From positions 1-64,000 of the forward strand of contig OMZO01000019.1 in assembly GCA_900315525.1 (NCBI GenBank): a stretch of 64,000 nucleotides of DNA. The letters are read 5' to 3'. Below, piece after piece: positions 8,649 to 19,253 of the stretch (positions within the stretch are counted from its first letter, which is position 1; each line of letters starts with the position of its first letter). The notes under the pieces were generated by a model. The model did not search any database. It was not told where the DNA came from and saw only the letters and a program-made list of their open reading frames with translations. The position numbers and the translations under genes were made by a program. This DNA comes from an uncultured Prevotella sp. (GTDB taxonomy: Bacteria > Bacteroidota > Bacteroidia > Bacteroidales > Bacteroidaceae).

Positions 8649-9122
8649 ATGGCAACAAAAGACAATATAGGAAAAGAGCCTCAGGACGTATCACAAGAGG
8701 ATGTTGTTCTGAAAGAAGAGGCTTCCGAGATGAAGGAACAGGCTAAGAAAGCCATCCAGCTCATCAAGGAGAAGGCCAGCGAGGAAGACCCCAAGCTGAC
8801 ACCGGCCCTGACATTAAGGACCATTCTTGGCGGAGACTTCTTGACGGCCGACATGGTGCGACGCCAGATATGGCTCTTCGTACTGATGGTTGTTTTCTGT
8901 ATCGCCTATGTGGCTGTTCGGTACCAGTGCCAACAAGACCTGCTCACGATCGACAAGCTGGAGAACGAACTGATGGATGCCAAATACAAAGCACTGACCA
9001 GTTCAAGTACACTGACAGAGAAATGCCGCGAAAGCCATGTGCTCGACGCATTAAAGCAAAACAAAGACAGTCTGCTCCACATTGCTGACCAGCCACCTTA
9101 TATTATTAATGTACCAGAATAA
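8649..9122 (+). CDS. ftsL: FtsL-like cell division protein
   Basis: 157 residues from the ATG at 8649 (an in-frame start 30 bases earlier would overlap rsmH and is less likely). An acidic/basic cytoplasmic part of about 75 residues is followed by one membrane segment, IWLFVLMVVFCIAYVAVRY, and a short periplasmic coiled coil (LTIDKLENELMDAKYKALTSSS). This bitopic layout and the position between rsmH and ftsI identify it as the Bacteroidota FtsL, which joins FtsQ/FtsB-type proteins to activate septal peptidoglycan synthesis. Sequence similarity of FtsL is always low, so the call leans on topology and location. The N-terminal extension is longer than in E. coli. Confidence 0.85.
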   Translation: MATKDNIGKEPQDVSQEDVVLKEEASEMKEQAKKAIQLIKEKASEEDPKLTPALTLRTILGGDFLTADMVRRQIWLFVLMVVFCIAYVAVRYQCQQDLLTIDKLENELMDAKYKALTSSSTLTEKCRESHVLDALKQNKDSLLHIADQPPYIINVPE

Positions 9123-9131
9123 AGAGACGGA

Positions 9132-11327
9132 ATGAGTAAGTTTAAAAGCGATAAGGTAATGCCTCGCTACTTCGCCATCGCAGTAGTCATGACATTGATT
9201 GGTTTTGCCGTAGTTGGCAAGGCCATGTATATCATGACTGCCAAAAAGACCTATTGGACGCAAGTGGCAGATCGTCTGAAACGTGACAGCGTCAGCGTAA
9301 AACCGAGTCGCGGCAATATCCTGAGCTGTGATGGACAGTTGATGGCCAGCAGTATTCCGGAATATAAGATCTATGTCGATTTCCAGGCTGGAAGAAACGA
9401 TTCCATCGGTATCCGCAAGCGCGACTCCATCTGGGCTGAGAAGATTGACAGCATCTGTATCGGACTGAATCAGATATTCCCCAGCAAGACGGCAGGCGAA
9501 TTCAAGGAGCATCTTCTGGAAGGCAAGAACAAAGTCATGAAAAACGGTATTGCCGGTGCTCGTCACTGGGCAATATGGCCACGACGTATTGACTACAACA
9601 CCTTCTGTGAAGTCAAGAAACTCCCCATCTTCAAGGAATCCAAGAACAAGAGTGGCTTTCATTGGGATGAGTTCAACTCTCGCAACCATCCGTTTGGTAC
9701 CCTTGCCCAACGTACCATCGGCTCGATGTTCGGTGCAAAAGATAGTGCCAAGAACGGCCTGGAATTGTCATTCGACTCTCTGCTGAGAGGAACAAATGGT
9801 CTCATGCACCGCCGAAAGGTACTGAACAAATTTATGGACATTCCTGTACAGAATCCTATCGACGGTTATGACATCGTCACGACGATTGACGTCGGTATGC
9901 AGGACTTGGCAGAACGTGCACTCATTGACGAACTGAAAGACCCTCAGGTGAATGGTGAGATGGGTGTCGCCATCTTGATGGAGGTAAAGACGGGTGATAT
10001 CAAAGCTATTGTAAACATGTCGAAGGGCGCCGATGGCGAATACCATGAGATGGTCAACAATGCCGTCAGTTATCGATGCGAACCGGGATCGGTCTTCAAG
10101 GTAGCTTCCTTCTTGGTTGCACTCGACGACGGTGTGGTAGATACCAGCTTCGTGATTCATACCGGCTGTGGTGTCATGGAGATGCATGGCCGTCCGATGA
10201 AAGATCACAACTGGCGACGCGGCGGTTATCAGGACATCAACGTGGCTCGGGCACTTGAGGTCAGTTCCAACATTGGCGTGAGCTATGTCATTGATAAGTT
10301 CTATGGCAGCAATCCTACGAAATATGTTGAAGGCCTCTATCGAGTCGGTATTCATGAAGACCTGAAGATTCCTATCGTGGGCTATCATCCACCGATGATC
10401 CGCATGCCAGACACAAAGACCACCGACCGTTCCAAATACTGGAGTAAGACGACACTCCCATGGATGAGTATTGGCTACGAGACGCAGATAGCACCCATCA
10501 ATACAGTATCTTTCTATAATGCTATTGCCAACAACGGTAAGATGATGCAGCCGCGATTCGTCAAACAGCTCATGAAGGATGGTCAAGTCGTGAAAGAATT
10601 TGAACCTGTCGTCCTGAAAGAGCGGATTGCAAAGCCACAGGCTATCAAGACGATGCAGACTATCTTGGAACATGTCGTCAGCCAGGGTCTGGGCCGGAAG
10701 GCTGGATCTAAATCATTTAAAGTGGCAGGCAAGACAGGTACTGCTCAGGTGGCAGACCAATACGGCGGCTACCATTCGGGAACAACGCGCTACTGGCTGT
10801 CGTTTGCAGGATTCTTCCCGGCAGATAATCCTCGCTATACCTGCATCGTTTGTATTAAGAAATCAGGACTCCCAGCATCGGGTGGTGGTATGAGCGGTGT
10901 CGTCTTCCACCATATCGCTGAAGGTGTAATGGCACAACATCTGAAACGTAGCGTCGATGACGCACGCGACACGGCGTCTGTCTTCATTCCTGATGTGAAA
11001 AATGGCGACATCCTGGCTGCCAATAACGTCCTGAAAGACTTGGGCATGAAGGCAAACCACGATTGGGGTGGTTCTTATGTAGAAGGGAATCCTGTCTGGG
11101 GTATCGCTCAGAAAGACGGAAAAAGCGTTTCGCTCAAACATGTCAAGAGTGCTAAGAACACCATACCAAACGTCATCGGCATGGGTGCCAGCGATGCGGT
11201 CTATCTTCTGGAGAGCACAGGCGTAAAAGCCCGTCTCAGAGGTAGAGGAAAGGTGAAATCACAAAGTATCCATGCTGGGACAATAGCCAAGCAAGGCATG
11301 GTATGTGAACTGATATTGGAATACTAA
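9132..11327 (+). CDS. ftsI: Class B penicillin-binding protein (septal transpeptidase, PBP3/FtsI)
   Basis: 731 residues. One N-terminal membrane segment (about 12-33), a dimerisation/pedestal domain opening with [11 protein letters not shown], a transpeptidase domain with S320-VFK, SSN at 378-380 and KTGTAQ at 534-539, and a C-terminal PASTA domain (about 670-731, [13 protein letters not shown]). It crosslinks septal peptidoglycan and partners FtsW, encoded in the same operon. The PASTA tail is usual in Bacteroidota FtsI and absent from E. coli. It lies 9 bases after ftsL and 11 before murE. All active-site motifs are intact. Confidence 0.96.
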   Translation: MSKFKSDKVMPRYFAIAVVMTLIGFAVVGKAMYIMTAKKTYWTQVADRLKRDSVSVKPSRGNILSCDGQLMASSIPEYKIYVDFQAGRNDSIGIRKRDSIWAEKIDSICIGLNQIFPSKTAGEFKEHLLEGKNKVMKNGIAGARHWAIWPRRIDYNTFCEVKKLPIFKESKNKSGFHWDEFNSRNHPFGTLAQRTIGSMFGAKDSAKNGLELSFDSLLRGTNGLMHRRKVLNKFMDIPVQNPIDGYDIVTTIDVGMQDLAERALIDELKDPQVNGEMGVAILMEVKTGDIKAIVNMSKGADGEYHEMVNNAVSYRCEPGSVFKVASFLVALDDGVVDTSFVIHTGCGVMEMHGRPMKDHNWRRGGYQDINVARALEVSSNIGVSYVIDKFYGSNPTKYVEGLYRVGIHEDLKIPIVGYHPPMIRMPDTKTTDRSKYWSKTTLPWMSIGYETQIAPINTVSFYNAIANNGKMMQPRFVKQLMKDGQVVKEFEPVVLKERIAKPQAIKTMQTILEHVVSQGLGRKAGSKSFKVAGKTGTAQVADQYGGYHSGTTRYWLSFAGFFPADNPRYTCIVCIKKSGLPASGGGMSGVVFHHIAEGVMAQHLKRSVDDARDTASVFIPDVKNGDILAANNVLKDLGMKANHDWGGSYVEGNPVWGIAQKDGKSVSLKHVKSAKNTIPNVIGMGASDAVYLLESTGVKARLRGRGKVKSQSIHAGTIAKQGMVCELILEY

Positions 11328-11338
11328 AAGGATACGAT

Positions 11339-12793
11339 ATGAAATTAAGTGAACTGCTGAAAAATGTTGAGGTTCTCAATATCCTGGGAAAGGATGACAT
11401 TGAGATAACGGGTGTCAATATCGACTCAAGGCGTATTGAAGACGGACATCTGTTCATTGCAATTCCGGGTACTCAGACCGACGGACACAAGTTTATCCCG
11501 AAAGCCATCGAACAAGGTGCAGCCGCAGTCTTATGCGAATACTTCCCCAACAAGCGGGAACCAGGCGTGACATACATTGCGGTGGCATCAACAGAAGACG
11601 AGGTTGGTAAAGTTGCCACGGCCTTCTACGGTGATCCTTCCAGGAAACTGAAACTTGTGGGTGTCACGGGCACCAATGGAAAGACCACCATTGCCACCTT
11701 ATTATATAATATGTTCCGCAAGTTCGGACATAAGTGCGGCTTGTTATCCACCGTTTGCAACTACATTGAGGACAAGGCCATCCCTGCCGACCATACCACA
11801 CCTGATCCTATCGAACTGAACCATTTGTTGGCACAGATGGTCGAAGCGGGTTGTGAGTATGCCTTCATGGAGTGCAGCAGCCATGCGATTGCTCAGAAGC
11901 GTATTGGCGGTTTGACGTTTGCGGGTGGTATCTTTACCAACCTCACACGCGACCATCTGGACTACCACGGGACATTCGAGAATTATCGTAATGCGAAGAA
12001 AGCATTCTTTGACGGTCTGCCAAAGGAGGCCTTCGCCATTACCAACGCCGACGACAAGAACGGGGCCGTCATGGTACAGAACTGCAAGGCTCAGATTAAG
12101 ACCTACTCGACGCGCACCATGGCCGACTTTAAGGCAAAACTCATCGAGTGTCATTTCGAAGGCATGTATCTCGACATCAACGGCAAGGAGGTCGGTGTAC
12201 AGTTCATCGGTAAATTCAATGTCAGCAATCTGCTCGCAGTATATGGTGCTGCAGTCATGTTAGGCAAGGCTCCCGAAGACATCCTGGTCATCTTAAGCAC
12301 ACTGAAGAGTGTCAGTGGACGACTGGAACCAATTCACGCCCCTGAAGGCTATACGGCCATTGTCGATTACGCACATACGCCTGATGCTCTGGAAAACGTA
12401 CTCAACGCCATCCACGAGGTACTGGATGGAAAGGGGAAGGTCATCACCGTCTGCGGTGCTGGTGGCAACCGCGACAAGGGTAAGCGCCCGCTCATGGCAC
12501 AGGAAGCTGTCAAGCAGAGCGACAGGGTCATCATCACCAGCGACAACCCCCGTTTCGAGGAGCCACAAGACATCATCAACGATATGCTTGCCGGCCTTGA
12601 TCAGAAACAGATGAAGAAGGTGATCAGCATCGTGGATCGTCGTGAAGCCATTCGCACAGCGTGCATGATGGCCGAGAAGGGCGACGTCATCCTCATCGCC
12701 GGCAAGGGACATGAGGACTATCAGGAGATTCAGGGCGTCAAGCATCATTTCGACGACAAAGAGGTGGTCAGGGAGATTTTTAATATTAAATAA
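11339..12793 (+). CDS. murE: UDP-MurNAc-tripeptide synthetase MurE (meso-DAP type)
   Basis: 484 residues, Mur ligase fold: N-terminal UDP-binding domain, ATP-binding GTNGKTT (111-117), central [10 protein letters not shown] block, YAHTPD (344-349), and the substrate motif DNPR (402-405). DNPR is the signature for meso-diaminopimelate, not lysine, so the wall is DAP-type. It adds the third residue to UDP-MurNAc-L-Ala-D-Glu in the cytoplasm. Tightly packed after ftsI (11 bases) and before mraY (8 bases). Confidence 0.97.
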   Translation: MKLSELLKNVEVLNILGKDDIEITGVNIDSRRIEDGHLFIAIPGTQTDGHKFIPKAIEQGAAAVLCEYFPNKREPGVTYIAVASTEDEVGKVATAFYGDPSRKLKLVGVTGTNGKTTIATLLYNMFRKFGHKCGLLSTVCNYIEDKAIPADHTTPDPIELNHLLAQMVEAGCEYAFMECSSHAIAQKRIGGLTFAGGIFTNLTRDHLDYHGTFENYRNAKKAFFDGLPKEAFAITNADDKNGAVMVQNCKAQIKTYSTRTMADFKAKLIECHFEGMYLDINGKEVGVQFIGKFNVSNLLAVYGAAVMLGKAPEDILVILSTLKSVSGRLEPIHAPEGYTAIVDYAHTPDALENVLNAIHEVLDGKGKVITVCGAGGNRDKGKRPLMAQEAVKQSDRVIITSDNPRFEEPQDIINDMLAGLDQKQMKKVISIVDRREAIRTACMMAEKGDVILIAGKGHEDYQEIQGVKHHFDDKEVVREIFNIK

Positions 12794-12801
12794 GAGAGAT
12801 T

Positions 12802-14073
12802 ATGTTATACTATCTGTTCAGACTTCTTGACGAATATCATATTCCAGGATCGCACATGTGGTCCTATGTCTCGTTCAGGGCCATACTGACGCTCATCCTG
12901 GCACTATTGATTTCTGCATGGTTCGGTGAAAGGTTCATCAAATGGATGAAACGGAGAAAGATCTTTGAGACCGAACGCGACCCGAGCATCGATCCCTTTG
13001 GCGTGGAGAAGAAGGGTGTTCCCACCATGGGTGGCATCATCATCATTGTCAGCATACTGATACCCGTGCTCTTGCTCGGACGTATCCGGAATATCTACTT
13101 GATTCTCATGATCATCACGACCGTATGGTTGGGATTCCTCGGATTCTTGGATGACTACATCAAGATATTCCGTCGCAACAAGGATGGTCTGAAAGGTAAA
13201 TGGAAGATTGTCGGACAAGTCAGTATTGGCTTTATCGTGGGTCTGACGTTGTGGTTAAGCCCCGACGCCGTAGTGCGCGAGAACGTCAGCGTCAAACAAC
13301 AGAATCAGGAGATGGTCGTAAAACATAAAAGTGAGGCTGTCAAGTCTCTACAGACGACGATACCATTCTTCAAAAATCACAATCTGAACTACTCTGATAT
13401 CATGTCGTTCTGCGGAGAATACAAAGTGGCTGCCGGCTGGATGCTCTTCGTGTTCATCACCATCTTTGTGGTGACGGGCATTTCCAATGGAGCCAACCTG
13501 AACGACGGCATGGATGGTATGTGTGCAGGAAACTCGGCTATCATTGGTATCGCACTGGGCATTCTGGCCTACGTGTCTGCACACATAGGCTTTGCCTCTT
13601 ATTTCGACATCATGTACATCCCGCAGGCCGAGGAGTTGGTAGTCTTCCTCTGTGCCTTCGTCGGTGCCATGATCGGTTTCTTGTGGTACAACGCTTTCCC
13701 CGCCCAGATTTTCATGGGCGATACCGGCTCTCTGACCATCGGTGGCATCATCGGTGTCTGTGCCGTCATCATCCATAAGGAACTGTTACTGCCGATCCTA
13801 TGTGGCATCTTCGTGGTCGAGAACCTCAGCGTTATCATCCAGACCCAGTGGTTCAAGATTCAGAAACGCAAGGGTAAGCGCGTACGTGTGTTTAGGGCGA
13901 CCCCGATTCACGACACCTTCCGCAAACTCGATTCCCAACTGGATGCCACCAGTACTTATATCCTCAAGGGATGGCCGCATCGTCCATTCCACGAGTCAAA
14001 GATTACCTTCCGTTTCTGGATTGTATCCATCATCCTGGCCGCATTGACAATTATAACTTTAAAGATGAGATAG
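12802..14073 (+). CDS. mraY: Phospho-N-acetylmuramoyl-pentapeptide transferase MraY
   Basis: 423 residues, about ten membrane segments. Key blocks: TMGGIIII, LGFLDDYIK (catalytic Asp pair), GANLNDGMDGM and FMGDTGSL. The enzyme transfers phospho-MurNAc-pentapeptide to undecaprenyl phosphate, giving lipid I. It is longer than the E. coli protein because of a hydrophilic insert of about 50 residues (VRENVSVKQQNQEM onward, about residues 155-205), which is common in Bacteroidota MraY. Four bases separate it from murD. Confidence 0.97.
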   Translation: MLYYLFRLLDEYHIPGSHMWSYVSFRAILTLILALLISAWFGERFIKWMKRRKIFETERDPSIDPFGVEKKGVPTMGGIIIIVSILIPVLLLGRIRNIYLILMIITTVWLGFLGFLDDYIKIFRRNKDGLKGKWKIVGQVSIGFIVGLTLWLSPDAVVRENVSVKQQNQEMVVKHKSEAVKSLQTTIPFFKNHNLNYSDIMSFCGEYKVAAGWMLFVFITIFVVTGISNGANLNDGMDGMCAGNSAIIGIALGILAYVSAHIGFASYFDIMYIPQAEELVVFLCAFVGAMIGFLWYNAFPAQIFMGDTGSLTIGGIIGVCAVIIHKELLLPILCGIFVVENLSVIIQTQWFKIQKRKGKRVRVFRATPIHDTFRKLDSQLDATSTYILKGWPHRPFHESKITFRFWIVSIILAALTIITLKMR

Positions 14074-14077
14074 AAAA

Positions 14078-15409
14078 ATGAAAAGAATCGTTATATTAGG
14101 AGCCGGAGAGAGCGGTGCCGGAGCCGCTGTCCTCGCTAAGAAGGAAGGCTTCGACGTGTTCGTATCGGATATGTCGAAAATTGCCGACAAATACAAGAAG
14201 ATGCTCGACGACCGCCAGATTGAGTGGGAAGAAGGACATCATACGGAGGAGAAGATACTCAATGCCGACGAGATTATCAAGAGTCCCGGCATTCCCGAAA
14301 CAGCACCGATGGTCAAGAAAGCTACCGACAAGGGGATTCATATCATCAGTGAGATAGAATTCGCCGGGCGCTATACCAATTCCAAGATGATATGCATCAC
14401 GGGATCTAATGGTAAGACCACGACGACCTCGCTGATCTATCATATCTTCAAGGAAGCTGGCTATGACGTAGGTCTGGCAGGAAACATCGGTAACTCACTG
14501 GCGCTCCAGGTGGCTGAAGAGCCACATGAGTACTATGTCATCGAACTCAGTTCCTTCCAATTGGACAACATGTATGACTTCCGGGCCAACATCGCAATCC
14601 TTTTGAACATCACCCCCGACCATCTGGATCGTTACAACTTCGAGATGCAGAACTACGTGGATGCCAAGATGCGCATCATCCAGAACCAGACGCAGCAGGA
14701 TGCTTTCATCTACTGGGCAGACGACCCCATCATCAAACGCGAACTGGAGAAATACGATATCAAGGCTATCCAGTATCCGTTTGCCGAACTCAAGGAGAAA
14801 GGGGTGATCGGATACATTGAGGAAGGCCAGTATAAGATTGAGAAGCCCGAACCTTTCAACATGGAACAGGAGAGCCTCAGCCTAACGGGAAAACATAACA
14901 TCTACAACTCGCTCGCGGCAGGTATCGCATCTGATGTAGCTGGTATCAAGAAAGAGGAGATCCGCAAGAGCCTCAGCGATTTCCCCGGGGTAGAGCATCG
15001 TCTGGAGAAAGTTTGTACCGTTCGTGGTGTACAGTATATCAATGACTCAAAAGCAACGAATGTCGATGCCTGCTGGTATGCCTTGGAAGCAATGAAGACC
15101 AAAGTCATCCTGATTATAGGCGGCAAGGACAAGGGCAACGACTACGAGCCTATCAAACCACTGGTCAGGGAAAAATGCGCAGGACTGGTATATCTGGGCG
15201 CTGATAACCAGAAACTGCACGACAATTTCGACAGCCTGGGCATCCCTGTACGCGACACACATTCCATGAAGGATTGCATAGCGGCATGCTACGAGATGGC
15301 TAAGCCTGGTGAGACTGTTCTGCTGAGCCCATGCTGTGCTTCTTTCGACCTCTTCAAGAACATGGAAGATCGCGGTGAACAATTCAAGGAACTTGCACGT
15401 AACCTTTAG
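14078..15409 (+). CDS. murD: UDP-MurNAc-L-alanine:D-glutamate ligase MurD
   Basis: 443 residues with an N-terminal Rossmann-like ILGAGESGAGAA, P-loop GSNGKTT (109-115), the KSPGIP motif, HLDRY, and a C-terminal domain with NDSKATN and SPCCASFDLFKNMEDRG. It adds D-glutamate to UDP-MurNAc-L-Ala. Typical length and complete motifs. Within the dcw operon, 4 bases after mraY and 2 before ftsW. Confidence 0.97.
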   Translation: MKRIVILGAGESGAGAAVLAKKEGFDVFVSDMSKIADKYKKMLDDRQIEWEEGHHTEEKILNADEIIKSPGIPETAPMVKKATDKGIHIISEIEFAGRYTNSKMICITGSNGKTTTTSLIYHIFKEAGYDVGLAGNIGNSLALQVAEEPHEYYVIELSSFQLDNMYDFRANIAILLNITPDHLDRYNFEMQNYVDAKMRIIQNQTQQDAFIYWADDPIIKRELEKYDIKAIQYPFAELKEKGVIGYIEEGQYKIEKPEPFNMEQESLSLTGKHNIYNSLAAGIASDVAGIKKEEIRKSLSDFPGVEHRLEKVCTVRGVQYINDSKATNVDACWYALEAMKTKVILIIGGKDKGNDYEPIKPLVREKCAGLVYLGADNQKLHDNFDSLGIPVRDTHSMKDCIAACYEMAKPGETVLLSPCCASFDLFKNMEDRGEQFKELARNL

Positions 15410-15411
15410 AT

Positions 15412-16674
15412 ATGAATAAGAAAATTGGCAACCTATTCAAGGGTGACAAGGTCATCTGGATGGTATTCTTCTTCCTCTGTATGATCAGTATCGTCGAAGT
15501 ATTCTCTGCTTCGAGTAACCTGACATACAAGAGCCAGAACTATGTGGGTCCTATCGCCTTTCACACCATCACCATCATCATAGGTGCGGCGATGGCGGTG
15601 GTGACGCTCAATATACCATGCAGGTATTTCAAACTGATGACGCCGTTCCTGCTGGTCATCACTGGCATCACCTTGCTATGGGTACTGGTTGGAGGTGAGT
15701 CTATCAACGGTGCCAATCGCGTCATTTCGTTACCAGGAGGAGTCACATTCCAGCCTTCAGAGATAGCCAAGGGGACGATGGTCCTGATCACCGCCCAGAT
15801 CCTGAGTGCCATGCAACGTGAAGACGGGGCTGACAAGAAAGCCTTTAAGTACATTCTCTGGATTGTCATCCCTACAGCATTCTTGATAGGCATAGAAAAC
15901 CTCTCGACGGCAGCTCTGCTCTGTGCAGTCATCTTCCTGATGATGTTCATCGGCAGAGTTCCAATGGTACAACTGGGTAAACTCCTGGGATTTTCAGCCC
16001 TGCTGTTGGCTGCCTTTCTGACGCTGATCTTCACATTAGGTAGTATCGGAGAATCTGACGAAAACAACAAACAGACCGTTGAAGCTGTTACCAACAATGG
16101 CGAGACTGACACAAAGGTCATTAAAGGCGGAGGCGTCTTCCACCGTTTTGTCACTTGGCGCAACCGTATCGTCAAGCACCTCAACAAAAAGGATATCGCC
16201 CCTGATGAATACGACCTTGACAAGGATGCCCAGGTGGCTCATGCTAACATCGCCATAGTGTCGAGTAACATCATCGGCAAAGGCCCTGGACAGTCTGTCG
16301 AAAGAGACTTCCTTTCGCAGGCCTTCTCCGACTTCATCTTTGCCATCGTCATTGAGGAGCTGGGCATCTTTGGTGCTGCCTTTGTGGTGTTCCTCTACAT
16401 CGTATTGCTCTACAGGACGGCACGCATCGCCAGCCAGTGCGAAAACAATTTCCCGGCCTTCCTCGTCATGGGCTTGGCTCTTCTGCTAGTGCTGCAGGCT
16501 GCGTTCAATATGCTGGTTGCCGTTGGCATTGCCCCCGTGACAGGACAGCCGCTCCCCCTCATCAGTAAGGGTGGCACATCGACGATTATCAATTGTGCTT
16601 ATGTGGGTGTCATATTAAGTGTCAGCCGCTCGGCAAAAAAAAGAATGCCAAAAGTAGCGCTAAAAGAAATTTAA
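15412..16674 (+). CDS. ftsW: Lipid II glycosyltransferase/SEDS protein FtsW
   Basis: 420 residues, SEDS family with about ten membrane helices. Diagnostic: GANRVISLPGGVTFQPSEIAK, the FSDFIFAIVIEELG loop carrying catalytic Asp/Glu, and PLPLISKGGTSTI near the end. It polymerises glycan strands at the septum with FtsI. A hydrophilic insert of about 60 residues (DENNKQTVEAV to DEYDLDKD) sits between two mid-protein helices and is larger than in E. coli. Tightly coupled to murD. Confidence 0.96.
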   Translation: MNKKIGNLFKGDKVIWMVFFFLCMISIVEVFSASSNLTYKSQNYVGPIAFHTITIIIGAAMAVVTLNIPCRYFKLMTPFLLVITGITLLWVLVGGESINGANRVISLPGGVTFQPSEIAKGTMVLITAQILSAMQREDGADKKAFKYILWIVIPTAFLIGIENLSTAALLCAVIFLMMFIGRVPMVQLGKLLGFSALLLAAFLTLIFTLGSIGESDENNKQTVEAVTNNGETDTKVIKGGGVFHRFVTWRNRIVKHLNKKDIAPDEYDLDKDAQVAHANIAIVSSNIIGKGPGQSVERDFLSQAFSDFIFAIVIEELGIFGAAFVVFLYIVLLYRTARIASQCENNFPAFLVMGLALLLVLQAAFNMLVAVGIAPVTGQPLPLISKGGTSTIINCAYVGVILSVSRSAKKRMPKVALKEI

Positions 16675-16678
16675 TTTG

Positions 16679-16686
16679 TAATTTTG
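16679..16686 (+). promoter_or_regulatory. Possible internal promoter (-7 box) before murG
   Basis: TAATTTTG matches TAnnTTTG, lies right after the ftsW stop and ends 24 bases before the murG ATG at 16711. No -33 TTTG is present, so it may be weak or chance. Confidence 0.35.
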
Positions 16687-16710
16687 CACGCAATTAATAA
16701 AAACGAAGAT

Positions 16711-17850
16711 ATGAGTAAAGTCATCGACGAAGTCACATCACCACAAAAAGAGCTGAGAATCATCATCAGCGGTGGTGGAACAGGTGGTCACATCTTCCCC
16801 GCTGTGTCTATAGCCAACGCCATCAAGGCACAACGGCCTGATGCGAAGATCCTGTTCGTAGGCGCAATAGGGCGCATGGAAATGCAACGCGTACCTACCG
16901 CAGGCTATGAGATCAAGGGCCTACCTATCTGTGGCTTCGATCGCAAAAACCTGCTCAAAAACATAAAAGTGCTCTATAAGATCTGGAAAAGCCAGCGCAT
17001 GGCAAAACAGATTATCAGGGAGTTCAAGCCACAGGTGGCTGTCGGTGTCGGTGGCTATGCCAGTGGCCCGACGCTCAACAAGGCGGCCGCTATGGGCATC
17101 CCCTGTCTGATTCAGGAACAAAACTCATACGCTGGTGTCACTAATAAACTGTTGGCCAAGAAGGCAGAGAAGATCTGTGTAGCCTACGAGGGCATGGAGC
17201 GTTTCTTCCCGGCAGAGAAGATCATCCTCACGGGAAATCCTGTCCGTCAGGCATTGCTTGATGCCACGATATCGCGCGAAGAGGCCATCAAGGCTCAAGC
17301 GCTCGACCCTGCCAAGAAGACCATCCTGCTCGTTGGCGGAAGTCTGGGTGCCAGAACGATCAACGAGAGCGTGCTCCAGCACCTTGACCTCGTGCGTTCG
17401 TCGAATGTACAGTTTATCTGGCAAACGGGTAAATACTATAGTGCGGAAATAGCCAAGCGCTTGCAGGGCATGGAGATTCCCAACCTGAAGGTGACCGACT
17501 TTATCACCGACATGGGAGTTGCCTACCGTGCTGCCGACCTCGTCATCAGTCGTGCAGGCGCCAGCAGTATCTCGGAATTCTGTCTCATCGGAAAACCGGT
17601 CATCCTGGTGCCTAGCCCTAATGTGGCAGAAGACCATCAGACGAAGAATGCCCTCGCGCTATCTACTAAGGATGCCGCTATCTACGTCAAGGACAGTGAG
17701 GCGCCTTCGACACTGCTCGAACTGGCAGTCAAGACCGTCAATGATGAAGCTAGACTCAAGTCATTAAGTGAGAACATACTGAAGCTCGCCCTACCCGACT
17801 CGGCAAAGATTATCGCCGATGAGGTGATCAGACTGGCAGAAGGAAAATAA
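16711..17850 (+). CDS. murG: UDP-GlcNAc:lipid I GlcNAc transferase MurG
   Basis: 379 residues from ATG 16711; an earlier in-frame ATG at 16684 overlaps a possible promoter box and adds a charged stretch not typical of the family. Motifs: GGGTGGH (21-27), GVGGYASGP, IQEQNSYAGVTN, GGSLGARTIN, and RAGASSISEF...PSPNVAEDHQ. GT28 enzyme at the inner face of the membrane that makes lipid II. It may have its own internal promoter as well as read-through from the operon. Confidence 0.96.
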   Translation: MSKVIDEVTSPQKELRIIISGGGTGGHIFPAVSIANAIKAQRPDAKILFVGAIGRMEMQRVPTAGYEIKGLPICGFDRKNLLKNIKVLYKIWKSQRMAKQIIREFKPQVAVGVGGYASGPTLNKAAAMGIPCLIQEQNSYAGVTNKLLAKKAEKICVAYEGMERFFPAEKIILTGNPVRQALLDATISREEAIKAQALDPAKKTILLVGGSLGARTINESVLQHLDLVRSSNVQFIWQTGKYYSAEIAKRLQGMEIPNLKVTDFITDMGVAYRAADLVISRAGASSISEFCLIGKPVILVPSPNVAEDHQTKNALALSTKDAAIYVKDSEAPSTLLELAVKTVNDEARLKSLSENILKLALPDSAKIIADEVIRLAEGK

Positions 17851-17860
17851 GTTAAAAGTT

Positions 17861-19237
17861 ATGGATTTTAAAGATATTAAAGCAGTATATTTCGTAGGAG
17901 CCGGCGGCATTGGCATGAGCGCCATCGCCCGCTATTTCCTGAAAAAGGGTCTCGTCGTGGCAGGCTACGACAAAACGCCTTCCGACCTCACACATCAGCT
18001 TGAGAAGGAAGGAATGATGATCCACTACGAAGAGGACGTGGAAGGAATACCCTTTGCCTGCAAACAGCAGAAGACATGCCTTGTCATTTACACACCTGCC
18101 ATACCCGCTGATCATCAAGAACTGGTCTTCTTCCGAGAGAACGGTTTTGAGATCATGAAGCGAGCCCAGGTGCTTGGCATACTGACGCAAGCCCACAAAG
18201 GACTCTGTGTGGCTGGTACGCATGGCAAGACAACTACTTCCACCATGTGTGCCCACATCATGCACCAGAGCCATCTCGACTGCAATGCTTTTCTGGGGGG
18301 CATCTCCAAGAACTACGGCACAAACTATATCCTCTCTGATTCCGACTACGTCGTCATCGAGGCTGATGAATTTGACCGTTCCTTCCACTGGCTCCGTCCC
18401 TGGATGACTGTCATCACTTCTACTGATCCTGATCACCTCGACATCTATGGCACTAAGGAGGCCTATTTGGAAAGTTTCCGCCACTACAGTGAACTGATTC
18501 AGCCAGGCGGTGCACTCATGATCCACCGTGACCTGGAGATGAAGGAACATCTGCAGGAGGGAGTACGTCGCTATGACTATAGTCTCAATGAAGGCGATTT
18601 CCACGCTGAGAACGTCCGAATCGCTAACGGTGAGATCACCTTCGATTTCATCTCCCCCATCGAAAGCATCATGGATGTCCAGCTCGGACAGCCCGTGCCT
18701 ATCAACATCGAGAACGCGATAGCCGCCATGGCCATGGCACAGCTCAATGGTTGTACGGCTAAAGAACTGAAATACGGCATTCAGACCTATAGAGGTGTTG
18801 ATCGCCGCTTTGACTTTAAGATCAAGACCGACAAACTGGTCTTCCTGAGCGACTATGCTCACCATCCCAAGGAGATCTACCAGAGTGCGCGCAGCATCCG
18901 GGAGCTCTACAAGGATAAGCATATCACGGCAATCTTCCAGCCCCACCTCTATACCCGTACCCGCGATTTCTACAAGGATTTTGCCGATGCCCTGAGTCAG
19001 CTCGACGAAGTGATCCTCACCGAGATCTATCCGGCCCGGGAATTACCCATAGAAGGTGTCACCTCCAAGCTCATCTATGACCATCTGAAGCCTGGTGTAA
19101 AGAAGCAGATCATCCGCAAGGAGGATGTGCTCGACTTGGTCAAGTCACGCGACTTCGAAGTACTGATCGTACTGGGAGCCGGCGACCTTGACAATCAGGT
19201 CCCAAAAATCACAGAACTGTTAAAGAGTAAAATATAA
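17861..19237 (+). CDS. murC: UDP-MurNAc:L-alanine ligase MurC
   Basis: 458 residues. N-terminal VGAGGIGMSAIARY, P-loop GTHGKTTTSTM (119-129), the ADEFDRSFHWL and STDPDHLDIYG motifs, and the C-terminal DYAHHPKEI and IFQPHLYTRTRDF blocks are typical of MurC. It starts the peptide stem by adding L-Ala to UDP-MurNAc. Ten bases after murG, 16 before ftsQ. Confidence 0.97.
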   Translation: MDFKDIKAVYFVGAGGIGMSAIARYFLKKGLVVAGYDKTPSDLTHQLEKEGMMIHYEEDVEGIPFACKQQKTCLVIYTPAIPADHQELVFFRENGFEIMKRAQVLGILTQAHKGLCVAGTHGKTTTSTMCAHIMHQSHLDCNAFLGGISKNYGTNYILSDSDYVVIEADEFDRSFHWLRPWMTVITSTDPDHLDIYGTKEAYLESFRHYSELIQPGGALMIHRDLEMKEHLQEGVRRYDYSLNEGDFHAENVRIANGEITFDFISPIESIMDVQLGQPVPINIENAIAAMAMAQLNGCTAKELKYGIQTYRGVDRRFDFKIKTDKLVFLSDYAHHPKEIYQSARSIRELYKDKHITAIFQPHLYTRTRDFYKDFADALSQLDEVILTEIYPARELPIEGVTSKLIYDHLKPGVKKQIIRKEDVLDLVKSRDFEVLIVLGAGDLDNQVPKITELLKSKI

Positions 19238-19253
19238 AATAAAAAAGAACCAT